NCBI RefSeq assembly: GCF_014839805.1
Contig: NC_051140.1
Coordinates: 16,079,826-16,143,825, forward strand
DNA from: Manduca sexta
Lineage: Eukaryota; Arthropoda; Insecta; Lepidoptera; Sphingidae
Length of the DNA: 64,000 bases
Direction: 5' to 3'
Below, piece by piece: positions 1-13,420 of this stretch. Position numbers and translations under genes: made by a program. How positions within the stretch are numbered: position 1 is the stretch's first letter; the number at the start of each line of letters is the position of its first letter. The notes beneath the pieces are model-generated. The model had not been told where the DNA came from. It ran no database searches and saw only the letters and a list, made by a program, of their open reading frames with translations.

Positions 1-51
1 TGTGACTAGCGCGATGAAGCAAACTCTTCAGCTTTATATATTAGTTTAGAC
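1..51 (+). repeat. Truncated 3' tail of an interspersed lepidopteran TE
   Basis: The window opens inside a repeat tail that reads 'aaactcttcagctttata' and then a short AT end. The same tail recurs at 60,826-60,868, and in reverse orientation at 55,835-55,880 where it leads into the tandem array. It resembles the end of a very common lepidopteran TE class (RTE-like LINE, SINE or Helitron; I cannot decide which). The body of this copy lies outside the window. Confidence 0.6.
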
Positions 52-2844
52 AATGACGCCTCGCCTGTGTGCCTATTCCCTACCCAACAGTCTCACAGTG
101 TCGTGCTCGTTTGAAGTATAAATTTATGATTTTACGAATAAAGTGGGTACTTAGAAGGTCCGTGATTATATGCAATGCATGTAACGCCATCTACATATAT
201 TCTAAATAATGCACGAGAGCACACGAAAATCCGCATATAAATTATTACGCGTTGCAGTTAGATGTCAGTAGTTTTATTATAATGGGTACTAAAAAAATCT
301 ACAATTTTTTTCTTAAGTACGATACCTATTACCTACATAAAATGCAAAATTTCTTATAAATCAGGCGCAGCATTTCCAAAAAAACAATTACACGTTTGTG
401 TATAGACCTAAAACTAGGTATTATATAAAGTTACATATAGAATTAATTCCTAATTTAGTTTCTATCGCCCATAGTCGGACGTTTCTGTCTTCGAAGGGCG
501 TTACCTATTGAAACATGATTTAATTACAATAGCATTGTAGTTAATTTACTGCTTTACTTATACGTAATACTAGCAACAACACAGCCTCACAGCTTCCGTA
601 ATGTAAATAGGTTATAGAAAACAGGTATTCAAAATGAGTAAAAAAGAAATAAAGAAAAATACTGGCACAAAAAGACATTTTCACAGGCAAAAACATCAAC
701 AATTTTCTGTTTGTGTTCATGTAAAATTTTTAGTTTTAAAAAAAATAATCAGCTGATGTGATTGACTTTTACGATTGTACAGCCAATCACAACAAATTGG
801 AACTGGAAACCTTCACGATTGTTAAGGTAAGCAGTAGCTACAATTATATTTAAGGGATGAAAGATATAAAAATCTAAATAAAATTTAGTGACTTAAATTT
901 GTTGAAATTCCTTTTTTTTACTTTCGCCCCGTGCCCTTAGCGAAAATTTTTGGGTCTGCCACGCAAGAACCCACTTTACGGCATTGTTTATTAGGTGTAC
1001 TGTATAACACTGACTTTATATAAGTTTACCCCTATATATATTTGTTAAGCTAAACTTCCTATAAAAATGTTTCTGGCAAAGTGCAAAGGTCAAAGGTCAT
1101 CATTTGCAGAAAGCAAATGGCCGTGCCAGCTCCGCAACTGACCTAGGATAACCAATATACCTGTGGATAACAAACCGCTATAGCCTACCAAGCATAAACC
1201 TTATATAAGTATCTACCTATTCCAGATTAAATATCTGATGCTTTATCACACTTAGGGTGTTTTCTAGATTATATTCTAATTTAATTATACCTATTTCTGA
1301 TATGGGTCTGAATTATTTATACTTAGGTAGGTAGGTAGGTACTTAATGTATAAAATTTTAGTTAGGTATATTTTGCTCAAGTACTTAAGATACGAAATGT
1401 TTGTATGTATAGGTACCCAATGAAACATTGCTTAATCAGATTAATTACATAATATTCGTAACAGGGTGATTGTAACTTCAGGAAAACGAGAAACGTGTGA
1501 AAAAGTTATTGACCCAGGTCAGTAATAATATTTGAAGTTTGAACTAATTCATCTCGCCAATATTTTACACAGCCCACGCATTCGTTCGAGTAATAAAACC
1601 GATATAATCCTGAAATACCCAATCGATAATTGATATAAGCCTTTGCCTACAGTTCCTTTATTTGGTACGATGAATGAAAACGGGCGGTGGGCGGGGTAAG
1701 CTCCCTGCCGGGGCCCATTTGACCTGCAAGTAGGTCGCCGTGCACCGACGATCGATGCATACGCCCGTTGCATCTTATTCATCCACCGCGAACATTCTAG
1801 TAATTTGATTTATTACGATCGCTGTATTTTCATCTGTCACAACTGTACAAAGGCTGGAGTTATTGAGGCATCTTATCAGAATATATTCTTAAGTTTTGCA
1901 ATAACATGAGGCCTTAAAGAGATAGTTTTTACAAAACTAATTAATTAATACGAGGCGTGATCATTCTCCAAATGGTTAATACGCGAACTGGTGAAAAGTT
2001 CTAGCGTTATCCAAAAAATTTAATAGCGAAATAGCTATTGTACTAATGCGTCATTGAAGTATCAAATTTTAAGGTCTCATAACGTCCTCTGAATTATTAT
2101 TTATTTCAAATTTAAACAACATTTTATAACTTTATTATTACTTAATGTTCCTAGTTAATCTGAACTCTGAAGGCATTTCTACCAAAGAAGTAGAGAATTA
2201 TAAAGTCCAAGTTAGGTATCTACAAATAGCATACCTATCAATTCTATCCACTTCAAAGCCGCTTAGGTGGGTTTTAATTAAAACTGTTAACTATGAATTC
2301 ATTCGATCATATTTTCCACTTTAGCTATTAATTACGCAGAGCTCATTAAAAGTACGCTTCTTTTGCCACAAATATTTCACGGTAGTCGAACTTGACGTAT
2401 TGAATTTGATGTATTGAAAAGACTTTGGATAAAATATAAACGAAATACGTATTTTGATCAAAGAGCGTTTGCTGGGTTGAAGTTTTATTTGCATATGAAG
2501 ATAAATTATTGGAGAGCGTTTGCCGTTGCTTATTGACATTGGAACTAATCGAGTGTGTAATGAATGCTTGATACGTTTTTGCCTCTAGTGTCGTAAATTA
2601 AATTATACGGTAAATAATACCGATATTTATTTACTGTTAAGTATTTAAATAAGTAATTAAATAATAGCCAGTGGTCGTCGTAATTTTGGACCGTGTATCA
2701 CGTAGATAGGTACTAATTAGGGTAAATGCGATACTAATTAGGATAAATACGGGAAAGTTTCTTAAACGTGCATCGTGACGTGACGTGGATGACGGAAGTT
2801 TGTGGCTCTTATTTGGGTAACAAACAAAACAAATTAACACACAT

Positions 2845-3030
2845 CACTCTTTTATCTCCGAAGGAGTAGGCAGAGGTGTAACTAGGGCAACGACTTCGGG
2901 TTGATAGTGAGCGAGAAAACCCTCATTATCACTTTGCTCGACCCGGGATTGGAAGCCGGGACCTCAGGAGTTGCACCGCCCACTCTGTATAACTATGGTA
3001 CTGAGGCAGTCCGCTACTAGCATAATGGAT
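2845..3030 (-). repeat. tRNA-derived SINE (copy 1, internally deleted)
   Basis: The segment has the family's landmark 'ctccgaaggagtaggcaga' at one end. At the other it has a reversed pol III B-box region: the reverse complement of 'ggattggaagcc' resembles GGTTCNANNCC. Compared with the copies at 4,262, 36,360 and 54,600, most of the middle is missing. The pol III head reads on the minus strand. Confidence 0.75.
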
Positions 3031-4261
3031 CATTGTATTGGCAAAGGTAATAAAGATTCGTCGGATTGATCACAAAACCGATAAAGTAACACGGAAAGGG
3101 CGTCTTAGGGCTAAATTAATATCACTCTGATTCCTTGGTCTCTTAAACTGAATTTATATAAGTAATAAACAAATGTCAAGCCAGACGTCTTAGTCAATGT
3201 TTTAACAAAATTATAGCCATATTTATTAGGTAGAGTTTTTCCTTTTTGTATATCTCATTTGTTCTTTCTTTATTCTTATAGCTTTCATGAAGACATAACG
3301 CAACAGAGCGTAAGAATTTTTATCAGAATACCATTGGCTAAGGGTCCTTATACCCTGATTCCTGCCGACTTCCCTTTAAGTAGAATATAATTATCATTAG
3401 AACGATTTACAGACCGCATTCATGCATTAATTTGCAATACATATAGGTACTAATATACCTATATAATAAGGTGCCAGGTTAAGGAGAGTTTCTCCTTTCG
3501 CCATGAGCATACCCGAAATTTCGCAGGCGGTCTCTATATTTATCACAAGTAATGATAAATATGGAATACCGGTGAAATAAGTACCGTCAGGTAAGAATTT
3601 ACGTAGTTGCACTGTTTTGTGTCTACTAATTGAAGTATATTTTGATTCTAGCGACTTCACCTGCTGCCACACTGCCTGTAAGTTACTAATGAGATATCAC
3701 CCTAATTGATCGAGTATTCATGTTGAAGACAAAATTAGCAACGAACTGACTCTAACACTTAAAACCACTTGTTGGACCTCGTTGTTTTGATGACATCGAA
3801 TTATACATTAACACCATTAACTGGTGAGATTAAAACTCAATTCGATTCTATATCTCGATAAAACACTCCCCATTTATAATTCGAATTATCTTTGAGACTA
3901 TTATTACAGTTGAAAAAATAGTAATTCACCCCGGCAGCCATTAAATAATATTCCGAAACTAATGGTAATGAAAAGGACACGTGCAGCATTCCAAATAAAG
4001 GATGGATGTGCAAAGAACTATTGTAAAATAATATTATTATTAGGTTTCAGAATTTAATTCAATATTGTACGGTTATTCGCCATATAACATAAACGATATC
4101 CTATAATTACTATCTATGTAGCAACGTAGTTCTTTGTTGACGTTATTCGAGATTGGACTAGATTTAACTTTAGTTCATTTGTCTAAGGAATAGCGAATTA
4201 GTTACAGGATTATTTCATAAAAATAAGATTATGTTGATATTAAGATTATTTTGATTTTGAC

Positions 4262-4500
4262 TGTCTTAGTGGCGTAGTTTTATTGTGGTACAAATGCAAA
4301 TGCAAAGGTCTCGGGTTCTATCTCCGGATCATGTAAAGTGATATTGGGTTTTTCTTGTCAATATCAGACTCGAACTCTAGAATTTGCCCGATATGGCAAT
4401 AGGCTCGCCCTTTAATTACGTCATGGTATGGAATACACATGGCGGAAAGTGTGTACCAGTTGAGAGAGAAAAGGCATGTGCATGTGTATGTGTGTTTTGA
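4262..4500 (+). repeat. tRNA-derived SINE (copy 2)
   Basis: An A-box-like 'agtggcgtagttttattg' is followed by a B-box-like 'gggttctatctcc', then the family body ('tttgcccgatatggcaat', 'aggctcgccc', 'ggaatacacatggcggaaa'). The tRNA-like head reads on the plus strand. The same body appears in reverse at 36,360-36,600 and 54,600-54,820. Confidence 0.8.
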
Positions 4501-7169
4501 TATTCATATGGTTGATATGATACCGCCGCGCTCTCAACTCGTAACAAGTGTCATGCAATTTCATACATTTACGCAAATGGTCTATCCAGTTTGAGTTCAC
4601 TTACGGGAGTCGCGACGTTCATGGCCACCCTTTCAGTACTATTTTTAGAGTCACGCTTTAGAACTTTAGAAGAAATGTTATAATGGTAACATATTAGAAA
4701 ACTTGATCGAAGGTATTTAACTGTTCACTATTGTGGCATTCATCGTAAGAAAAAATTAACTAAGTGTTTACATGCATACAATTTTTTTGTTTTAAGATTA
4801 TGTAAAGGTTACAATACTTGGCAGAGAAAAAGGATTGGACTGAAATGGCATGAAACGACATTTTGATAGAGTTGAATATAAAGGATTGATGTCAGTGCAT
4901 TAAAAATTAACATAAGGTCCTTTACAAATGGGGATGCTTCAAATTAAACGCCCGTACGCCTGGGAAAACTTACGTCTGACTTCAAAACTGAGAAATAAGA
5001 ATGTAAAAAATTACACTGGCATTCACCGAATTCCACTGAAAAACTTTTTATTTTCTTCCATTCATCTTTTAGGTTTTGAATGGTTTCCGTTGTTTTAATT
5101 TTATTGTGTAAATTGTTTCGCTCATTTCGTCAGTTCTAACTGGCATTGATTCATTTCCTTTTGATATACCTTGGGTTTTGTTTATGTATCTGGCAAGTGT
5201 TTAGAATTCATTTTGGGTTTGGGTACTCTATGGTTATTTCACGAATTGCGTGACAAATCTGTGTAGGAAGTTTTTCTTGTTTTAAGTCAACTTGCAATGT
5301 AAACATTAACTTAAAATTAATTCGATGTAGGTAGATTTAAATCGCAAAAGTTCGGTAAATCATTAAATTATCTTTATTATCTGTAATAAGGTACCATAAA
5401 TATGATGTGCTTACAATTCTTAATTGTAAACCTGTTTATGAAAAACAATAAAATATTATTATAATAATGCGTCAAAAAATCAAGATGCATTTCTGCGCCT
5501 ACTTCACCTCAGACGTCCCGAGTAGCAAGGGCTCTTAGCTGAGCCCAGCAGTGTAACGTTTTTAGCAAAACGTAAAGCAATAAAGCAGTATCTCTTCTAC
5601 AAACTGACTGAAACAAAGAAACGTTAAAAAGAAAATGTTGGCTCGAAACACTCACCATGAATACTTAAAAATCATAACAACGCCATAAACGTTTAGAATA
5701 AACCTTATATTACGACAATAACATATTGGCAAAGTAAATGTATTTTTTTGTTGGTAATTACAAGCAGTTGTATCTTTATTTATTTATACTTGGTTACGTC
5801 GATAACTTCTAAGTAATTATGTTTCAATACATTTTTATTCTTTATCAGTATTGTATCAATTATTGAGTGCAAAGGAAGTTTTGATTTATTAGTTTAGAAA
5901 TATTGCCGTTCACAAAACTTTTCTTTACTACTTAGATAAAATTTTTGCATCTAGGGTAGAAAGTTTATGTGGCTCTAACATTTGTAGTCCAATTACGCGT
6001 TAAAAGTGTCTCGGACCTAATAAAAACTTTCACTTTAATTCTTCGTAATCCTTCTAGAATCCTGTTTTAAGTACCATTATCCTGACGCTCCTGTCTATTG
6101 CTGGCATGCGAAATCGTATCTTACTCCCTTGTGACGACGTACAAAAGTCTATTGTCACTGAGAGGCGAGGAAGCGAAAGTACGCACGCGCCGAGCTATTG
6201 ACTTCCCCCTTCCTCCCACCAACTAGTGAAACCTGAGCGTAGCGCTCTCAGGACTAGGAATAAAGGATAGGTACAAACGAGTGACGGGATCGTCTCTGAT
6301 GCTGGTTATGTAACGCCCTGTGTGCAATCGAAAGCTAATTTGGCGTAAAACAGAATAGCAATTTATATTCTAAAGTTAATTTACAAGTTATACTCACATA
6401 AACGAACATATGCTCACGCAGACATACCTTATGGGTTAATTGGAAACGCAACTAATACATTTTTTATTCGCCGAGCTTACATGATTTGATAGAAGACAAT
6501 CTTATTATTTTAACAGATGGTAAGAAAATAATCAGGTATGTCGGAATGCTAAGTTATCAGCACCATCAATGAACGTCCACTCTACTTGAGAATACGTAAA
6601 TTTACGTTACCAATCTTTAAGAACGAGAAATTGTGAAAGGGAAGGTGTTTATTATACCACCAGTAATTTTATTGACCGTTCGAAACGTTAAAAGAAAGCT
6701 ATCATTACATTGGCTTTCTGTAAGACAGTGTTTTCGACACGGTAGTGCTGGGTTATTTATATTTCAAACTATTTATTTTATTTATTATACAACGCATTTC
6801 ATTATTATAATAAAAACTAAAACCTACCCTATTAATAAGTCATTTACAACCCTTTAAGTCTTGGAATATCTTACAGGAAGCTTTGCTTAAGTTCGGTAAT
6901 TTACTATTTCATCGAATTGTTTACATATGTTAAAGGGTTTCGTAGAATTTAATGGACTACCTATTTGGAATGTAAAATTAGCACATTCCTTTGTACTGAT
7001 CGATATTTCATTTATACAGAAACTTTATGTACTAGTTATAACTTGTTGAATGGAAGCCGAAATTAGTTTTAGTAGCAGATGGACTTTGCACAGAATATTG
7101 GAGATTACGGATTAACACATATTCAGTGGCAAATATTAGGATGAAAATGTTTGAATTTAAATACCTAAG

Positions 7170-7295
7170 CGGAAATTGCTGCCGGTAGGACGTTTGTATC
7201 CGGTATATGCAGTTCCAACAGGCCGGCATAATTGTGTCGATTGACGAGGGGTAATAATTTCTTGTCAGTAAACACAACTGAACCCCATCCCGCGT
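7170..7295 (+). repeat. Unclassified interspersed repeat, copy c
   Basis: The stretch 'ggccggcataattgtgtcga' followed by a toward-TTTCTTGTCAG end matches the second half of the repeat at 12,380-12,570. I cannot assign a TE class: no coding relic and no clear terminal repeats. Confidence 0.5.
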
Positions 7296-9704
7296 ACCAT
7301 AAGATTCAGTGTGTTCAATTTGCCGTGCGTTTTTGATACGAGAATTTGTTTACGTCTAGGTAGCCCAGTGCTTTGTCGATTTTTATCTAAGCAGCAATGT
7401 ATAGCTGTTCTATAAATAAATCATAGTGCTTTTGCTTCAACTCTCACTTCAAGGTCATTGTAGCTATATTAGCAACTGCACATTGTGACACTGGACACCC
7501 AAACTGAATGGTTGACGAGCTCAGCCTAGGGTTGTAGTTCATTTTAGAATTACAAGTCTTTAAATAGCCTTGCCACTGCGTATGGTCATTGGCAATAAAG
7601 CAAGTAAACTTCTGATTCTATAATAGTTGTAAAAAAATTATGATATTAATACATTTTACAAACGAAGAAATCGTTATCTGGCAATGCATTCGGCCGATTG
7701 TTTCATCTTTTGGCTACAGGAAAGATGACGCATTTGCTATACACTATATGTTTTAATATGTCTAAACAATGTCAATAAGCTACAAATATACATATCGTTA
7801 AGAAATAAGTTTAAAACGGTCGTCATACAATAGTGTACAATTTATCTTTTAATTCTGACTTTGTAGCCACTATAATTACTAAGCATTATGAAACTTCGCT
7901 TCTAGTCTTAGCATTATGAACGCAGTTTAATTTCACGCAGAGCTTTGTCATTCAAAGTTCTAGTCAGTGTTGCTAATGTTTATGGGCTGTTGGGGAGCTT
8001 TCCATCATACAAATGACCCTCACTGCTCGCAGTTATAAAACTTGATGACCACAATCATAGTAGTAAATGCGTACTTAACTTAAAAACGCCAACAGTAAAG
8101 TTATGTCTATGGAAAGTTTTAGTGGAAGGTTTACTCTCCCGTATTTTAACTGCTTCGTAACGTAATATTAAGTGGCGCTCACTGAAGGAGAATTTTCTTA
8201 TTATTTCGTATAGAACTTTAAACTTAAAATATTAACCGTAAAGTTTAGAATCATTTGTCAGTTTTAAAGGTACGGGCGATTGAAAATTATTTGTATACAA
8301 AATAATAATAATGAGGATACAAAAGGAAACCGGTATCGCCTCTGATTTGATACGATAAAACAACCTGTATTGCACAATCAACTAAGCATATGATCTTACT
8401 AACCAGTTAACATATTTCCTAAATGTAAACAAACCTAAGTCTATACCAATATCAGCCATAAAACATGTCAGTGCGCAGCCCACGTATTTTTAGACATTTC
8501 CGCACGAAAGTACACAGGTATAAGCGTTTCCATACACCGCCGTGTGATACGAAAGTAGTTTATATGTTTGCAGTTTTCATAGTCCCGTCAAATAACCCGG
8601 CGTCTCTTTGTAGCGGCCGCTATTTTAAGAATTCAAATAATTTCCATCCGAGTTCGCTTCTCAGTGTATTGTGAACGTAGTTTAAACAATTGATAAGGAA
8701 GAATTTTTTCCTTATAAAGCGCTTTTCAGAGAATGTTTTGTGTTGAGTTTACGAGGTTTCCGAACTTGTAGACGCAATTTCTAAGGGTTCTGTTTCATTA
8801 GAAATGTAATATATTTTGAATGGCCTTACACGATTTTTGCATAAATTATTATTATAATTTTATTTAAAAATTGCAACATTTTGATGAATGGTGTTTGTAT
8901 TATGAAATATAGTTAAATTATAAGTATATGACTTTGTGAGAGATAACATTTCCCTGGAAAAGTTTTAAAAATTGTCAGCATTTAAATATTTTTTTGATTA
9001 AGGGATAGTTTTTCAATTATGAGATATAATATATTCGTAAGATAGACACATACGAATTAAATATGTCTGTTTTATGCATTAAGATGTAAATTTGTCTCAT
9101 TTTTATATGCAGTTAGGTTATAATTTATTTGATTGAAATTTTATCTTATGTTTAAAAAATTTGCCCAGAATGTAATAACGATGTTTTGCCATTTATTCTT
9201 ACCATCTTGGTCACGGTTCTGTGCAGGACATTGTCTTCTTCTAGTTCTGAGACGGTAAAGGACTTCCTCATGTGTCCATTAATAAAAGTGGGTAAGAATT
9301 TCCAACAAACTCATACGCAATATGGAAATATCTGAGGTTTGTATCCTGGGGACTCGGTTTTGAACCTGCGACTGTCTTCTTGGCAGGCCGTTCTACTCCT
9401 AAATATTCTACGACCTTTAGTTTAGTGCTTATTATGTTGTAAATTTTCCTAATCCGATTAGTGCAATAAAGATAGGATATTTTCCTATCCAATTAGTTAC
9501 GATAAAAAGCATTTTAGCAGTTTTATATTGTAAGCCATTTTGATAAATCAACTTCGCTTTTAAAAATCTTATACGAGTGAAATTGGTCTTTTCCATAAAT
9601 AAAGCTAAGGTACATTTTTATGCGAAAATAATGCAAGCACGCCATGTGGCGATGTCGTCATGTGTTGGATCGATTGTTATGTTTTCCAAATTATCATAAA
9701 GTAG

Positions 9705-9907
9705 CTTTTGCTCGCGGCTTCGCAAACGTTTAAGAGTTTCCTGGTATAAAAGTCCCGCTTTATATTTTCCCTGGACAGACTTGACCTTTCCAAGATCTTA
9801 AACTATCTCCATACCAAATTTCATAAAAATTCGCTGAGTAAATTTTGGGAAAATAGATAACATACAGACAGACAGAAAAGGGAACTTTGTTTTATAATAT
9901 GTATAGA
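9705..9907 (+). repeat. Lepidopteran TE tail (RTE-like or SINE 3' region)
   Basis: It contains the phrases 'agcttttgctcgcggcttcg', 'ccataccaaatttcat' and 'acatacagacagacag' and ends in an AT-rich tail. This is the widespread lepidopteran repeat 3' region. A reverse copy with the same landmarks is at 59,745-59,960 and a related one at 60,705-60,868. Confidence 0.65.
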
Positions 9908-11511
9908 TGAATTTTAAATTGAATTAAGTACATATACTGCTTATTCAATAATTAAAAGTTAGGTATTGTAGAGACTATATCTTATTCAGAGGAATAAGAA
10001 AAAAGTCGATAGAAACAATCAAAGAATTTGTAACGATGACTTATCTAGAGTCAGGCTGACTCCCACAGGCAGGATGTACCGTCCCATACACTAATTAGAC
10101 GTAATATAATACGATATAATGCCTAAGTATCATTCATTTTCATTAACTAATGGATTTATTGTCAAGCGCCAATATTTTTTTTTACATTTCATTTCTCCTC
10201 GCGTTAGTTTCTCTCCTACATCGTGTCTCTTCAATAACGTGAAGATCCGAAAAATATATATTTTTTATTTAATAATTAAAATCGTGTTGTACAATTTTGC
10301 TATTCCAAATCACCTGCAATTTTTTACGCATTTTTTTCAACATATTTTATGTTTCTAAAGGTGAAAAACATACTCCTGCATTTTTTTTCTTTACAAGATA
10401 CGTCATGAAGCCAAGAGCCGATAAATAACATAGAATATTGAAGTTGAATAAAATTATACTATTAGTTAAATATGCAGCCAGAATGCTATTTCGACCTGAC
10501 TTTCATAAATAAACAATGTATACACGCAGCACATTATCAGCCTAATGTTTAGTCATCTCTCGGTTATTCTTAAATAAAGTTGCGTATAATTGCGACATCA
10601 TACTAGAATAATGGACGTCTGCTAACAGCTAGCTTAATGTCTGCTTTAAAATCGTCGCATTAAGAACTATAATTTGGATCAGGCTGAACGCCTATAGTGT
10701 TATCTGTCATGAATAAACATCCCCCACTGCCAAGGTCATATCGATCGACATATCGCATGACAGAGTAAAAGTTATCTGTTGCATCTTTTGTCCCTTTCTA
10801 AAAGTATCGCAATGAGAAAATATGTCTGGGGAATGTTGGTAAACAAAAGTTATTGATAAGGGTTGTTAAATTGAAAGTCGGATGAGTTCATTTTGTCTTT
10901 TTGATTTGTCAAACTTGGTTAGTATTTAGGGAAAGTTCAGCAAGTCTTATTAAATGTACGAGGGAAGAACTGCTTTTTAATATTGCGTAATAGTGCTCGT
11001 AGCATTTATCTTTTTTTGATAGTTAATGTCTAAATGATCTTTAATCAAAGTATTCTAAGATTATAATATTATAGAGCGGACATTGGGAAGATTATCATAC
11101 AAAAATGTTACGCTCATGCGATAGTTACTTAATCTGCCCTGAAATCGCAAAACATTAACGTAAATGAATACTTCATATTTTTCCATATCGTGTTTTATAC
11201 GTTTTAATGCGAATATTAGCATATTTTCTATCAATATGTTATTTTTATATTATTATCTAAGAACGCTGTGCTATCTTGCCATACGAATATTTCAAAGGAA
11301 ACGACTTATTACCAATTGATAATAACTTTTGAAGCGCAAATTTGTTCCTGATTACCGCTCTATAATTAACTTTATAGTATTTAATATATTTGTTTTTGAT
11401 GCAGTTTCTTCATTACATTAATATAAGAACTTATTTGATTTACTTAATTAGACATTTAAATGCTATTACAGTTAAGTTATTGTTACTGTATCAAGAGTGA
11501 GTACATAATCA

Positions 11512-11640
11512 TAGAGATTGGGTGTTTCTGTTCAGCATCTGCCCGGAGTCGGGACTTGGGCTCAATATGGCACAGGCGACATTATGGGACGGAATATATA
11601 TGGGAATAACTAGGTGCTAGATGCATACTGGTACCTTTGG
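11512..11640 (+). repeat. Degenerate SINE-body fragment
   Basis: The order of short blocks (TTCAGCATCTGCCCGGAGT, then CAATATGGC, then ATTATGGGACGGAATA) follows the body of the SINE at 4,262-4,500. It lacks a convincing tRNA-like head. Probably a truncated and diverged member of that or a sister family. Confidence 0.45.
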
Positions 11641-12379
11641 CTGTGCATTGGGCAATAAAATCATGATTTTTGTTGGTTTTGCCATTACTTATCTCTCTTT
11701 TGTTTTCGACGTTAGTTCAAAAACAAACTTTATGAATTGAACGATAAAGCTTAAATCCAGATAAACTTCATATTAAAGTTATTCCTGTTTATATAATCTT
11801 ATGGCAGTGGTAGCTAAATATTGTAAAACAGTGTAATAAATATAATTTCCTAATTTATATAGTTTATACGTAACAATCTGTCTAAAAGAAACATTATCTA
11901 GATTGCGTCATTAGAAAAGTATTTACATTTTTAAATATACCTATATACATTTTTAAATTTAATACACGTTAATATGGAATGTTTCTTCTGTACAATATTT
12001 AAATAAATGGACTAGTTCAAGAAACTATACAAAGTATTTCTATGTTGACGAGATTTATAACGTAACATTACATTTACTTGAAGTTTCAATGAACGAGATA
12101 AATTATAATAGGGAAAACATTATTCTTATAAAAATCTAATTTCGGATACCATCCTAAAAGGTAAATCAATCGACGAATTAAAGCTATAAAGCATCCTGGT
12201 GTTTAATTTTCCATACATATTCATGCCCACGTCGGAGATAATTGGGTAGTGTTAGGGATTCTCTTATTTTATTCGTAGGACCTTTAAATTAGTTCTTCAT
12301 AAGTAATTTAGTGGTTGTAAATAATCTAATTGGATTTAAACGGCGGAACGTCGACAGCCGACAGTAGTAGAAGTGGTAG

Positions 12380-12570
12380 AGTTATACCATAGCTTTGGTA
12401 AGATATATTTTATATCGGCCCGGATACATACGCAATGTGTTGAAGCCAGTCATAGTGACCCACGTAAGAGTGTCGCATTCCGAAATCAGCTTTCGTATGT
12501 TCAGTTCAAACAAGCCTGCATAATTGTTTTGACTGGCATCGGGTATCAATTTCTCGTCAATCGATAACTC
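12380..12570 (+). repeat. Unclassified interspersed repeat, copy a
   Basis: The longest of three related copies: a block 'atattttatatcggcccgga', then a 'catagtgacccacgtaagag' block, then 'caagcctgcataattg', ending near 'ttctcgtcaatcg'. Copy b at 13,320-13,420 shares the first half and copy c at 7,170-7,295 the second half. The 64-codon frame across this copy is a by-product of the repeat. Confidence 0.55.
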
Positions 12571-13319
12571 ATCTTATTATTAGATGTGGTGAGGTCACTA
12601 TTCCGTGGCCGTTTATAAGAATATAAAAATAGTATAAAGTATGGCTTGCTTGGTACTTATGGAATACCGGCGTGATTATTGATTACATGATTATTTACTT
12701 ACTACCAGTTATAAATACGTTATTGAATTTAACAAAATTATGTTTGATATAGAGACAACATTTTTACTACACCTCTGACGTGGTTTAGCGAAAAGAATCT
12801 CACTTTGACTAGATACTGGTAGTGGACAATGTCTTTATAAGGCTCAAGAGCAAGCCCAAGTTCTTTTGGTTTTTTGCATAATGAAAGCAGTTACATTCTT
12901 GCTGTAGACAAAACGTTTTAGTGCCTACTTTACGACTCTGTCATTCAGAAGTACTCAAATTTCACTTTTATTTACCATTTCAAACCATTTTGTGCAACCA
13001 TAAAGTAAGACGCATTATAGAGATACTATTCTAATAGAATTCAACTGTTGTTGTGGTACAACTTCAATGTCACGCGAACCCATGAATTATCTTATTGTAT
13101 TGCACATTCTTTCCATTCCGTGCAAATCGTCCTACCTTACGGTCACGCGAGGTTTTGGCATACCTATAATAGTATTTATTGTAGTAAGTTAGGGCTTTTT
13201 TTCCTTTATATTTCATTTAGTAATAGGATATGGGACTGCCCATCAGTAAAACTTAGATCTTTGAATTACGGAGAGTAATACACTGTTTGTCATTCAGAGC
13301 CATGAGATCTTAAATCTGT

Positions 13320-13420
13320 TGCTGGCGGTAGGATATATGGCGGATATTTTATATCCGCCCGGATAGCGACCATCGCACACAAGGTGTAAAAATCCGCCAT
13401 AGTGGTCGACGAAACTAAAT
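13320..13420 (+). repeat. Unclassified interspersed repeat, copy b
   Basis: It shares the blocks 'atattttatatccgcccgga' and 'ccgccatagtgg' with copy a at 12,380. It is truncated before the second half. Confidence 0.5.
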
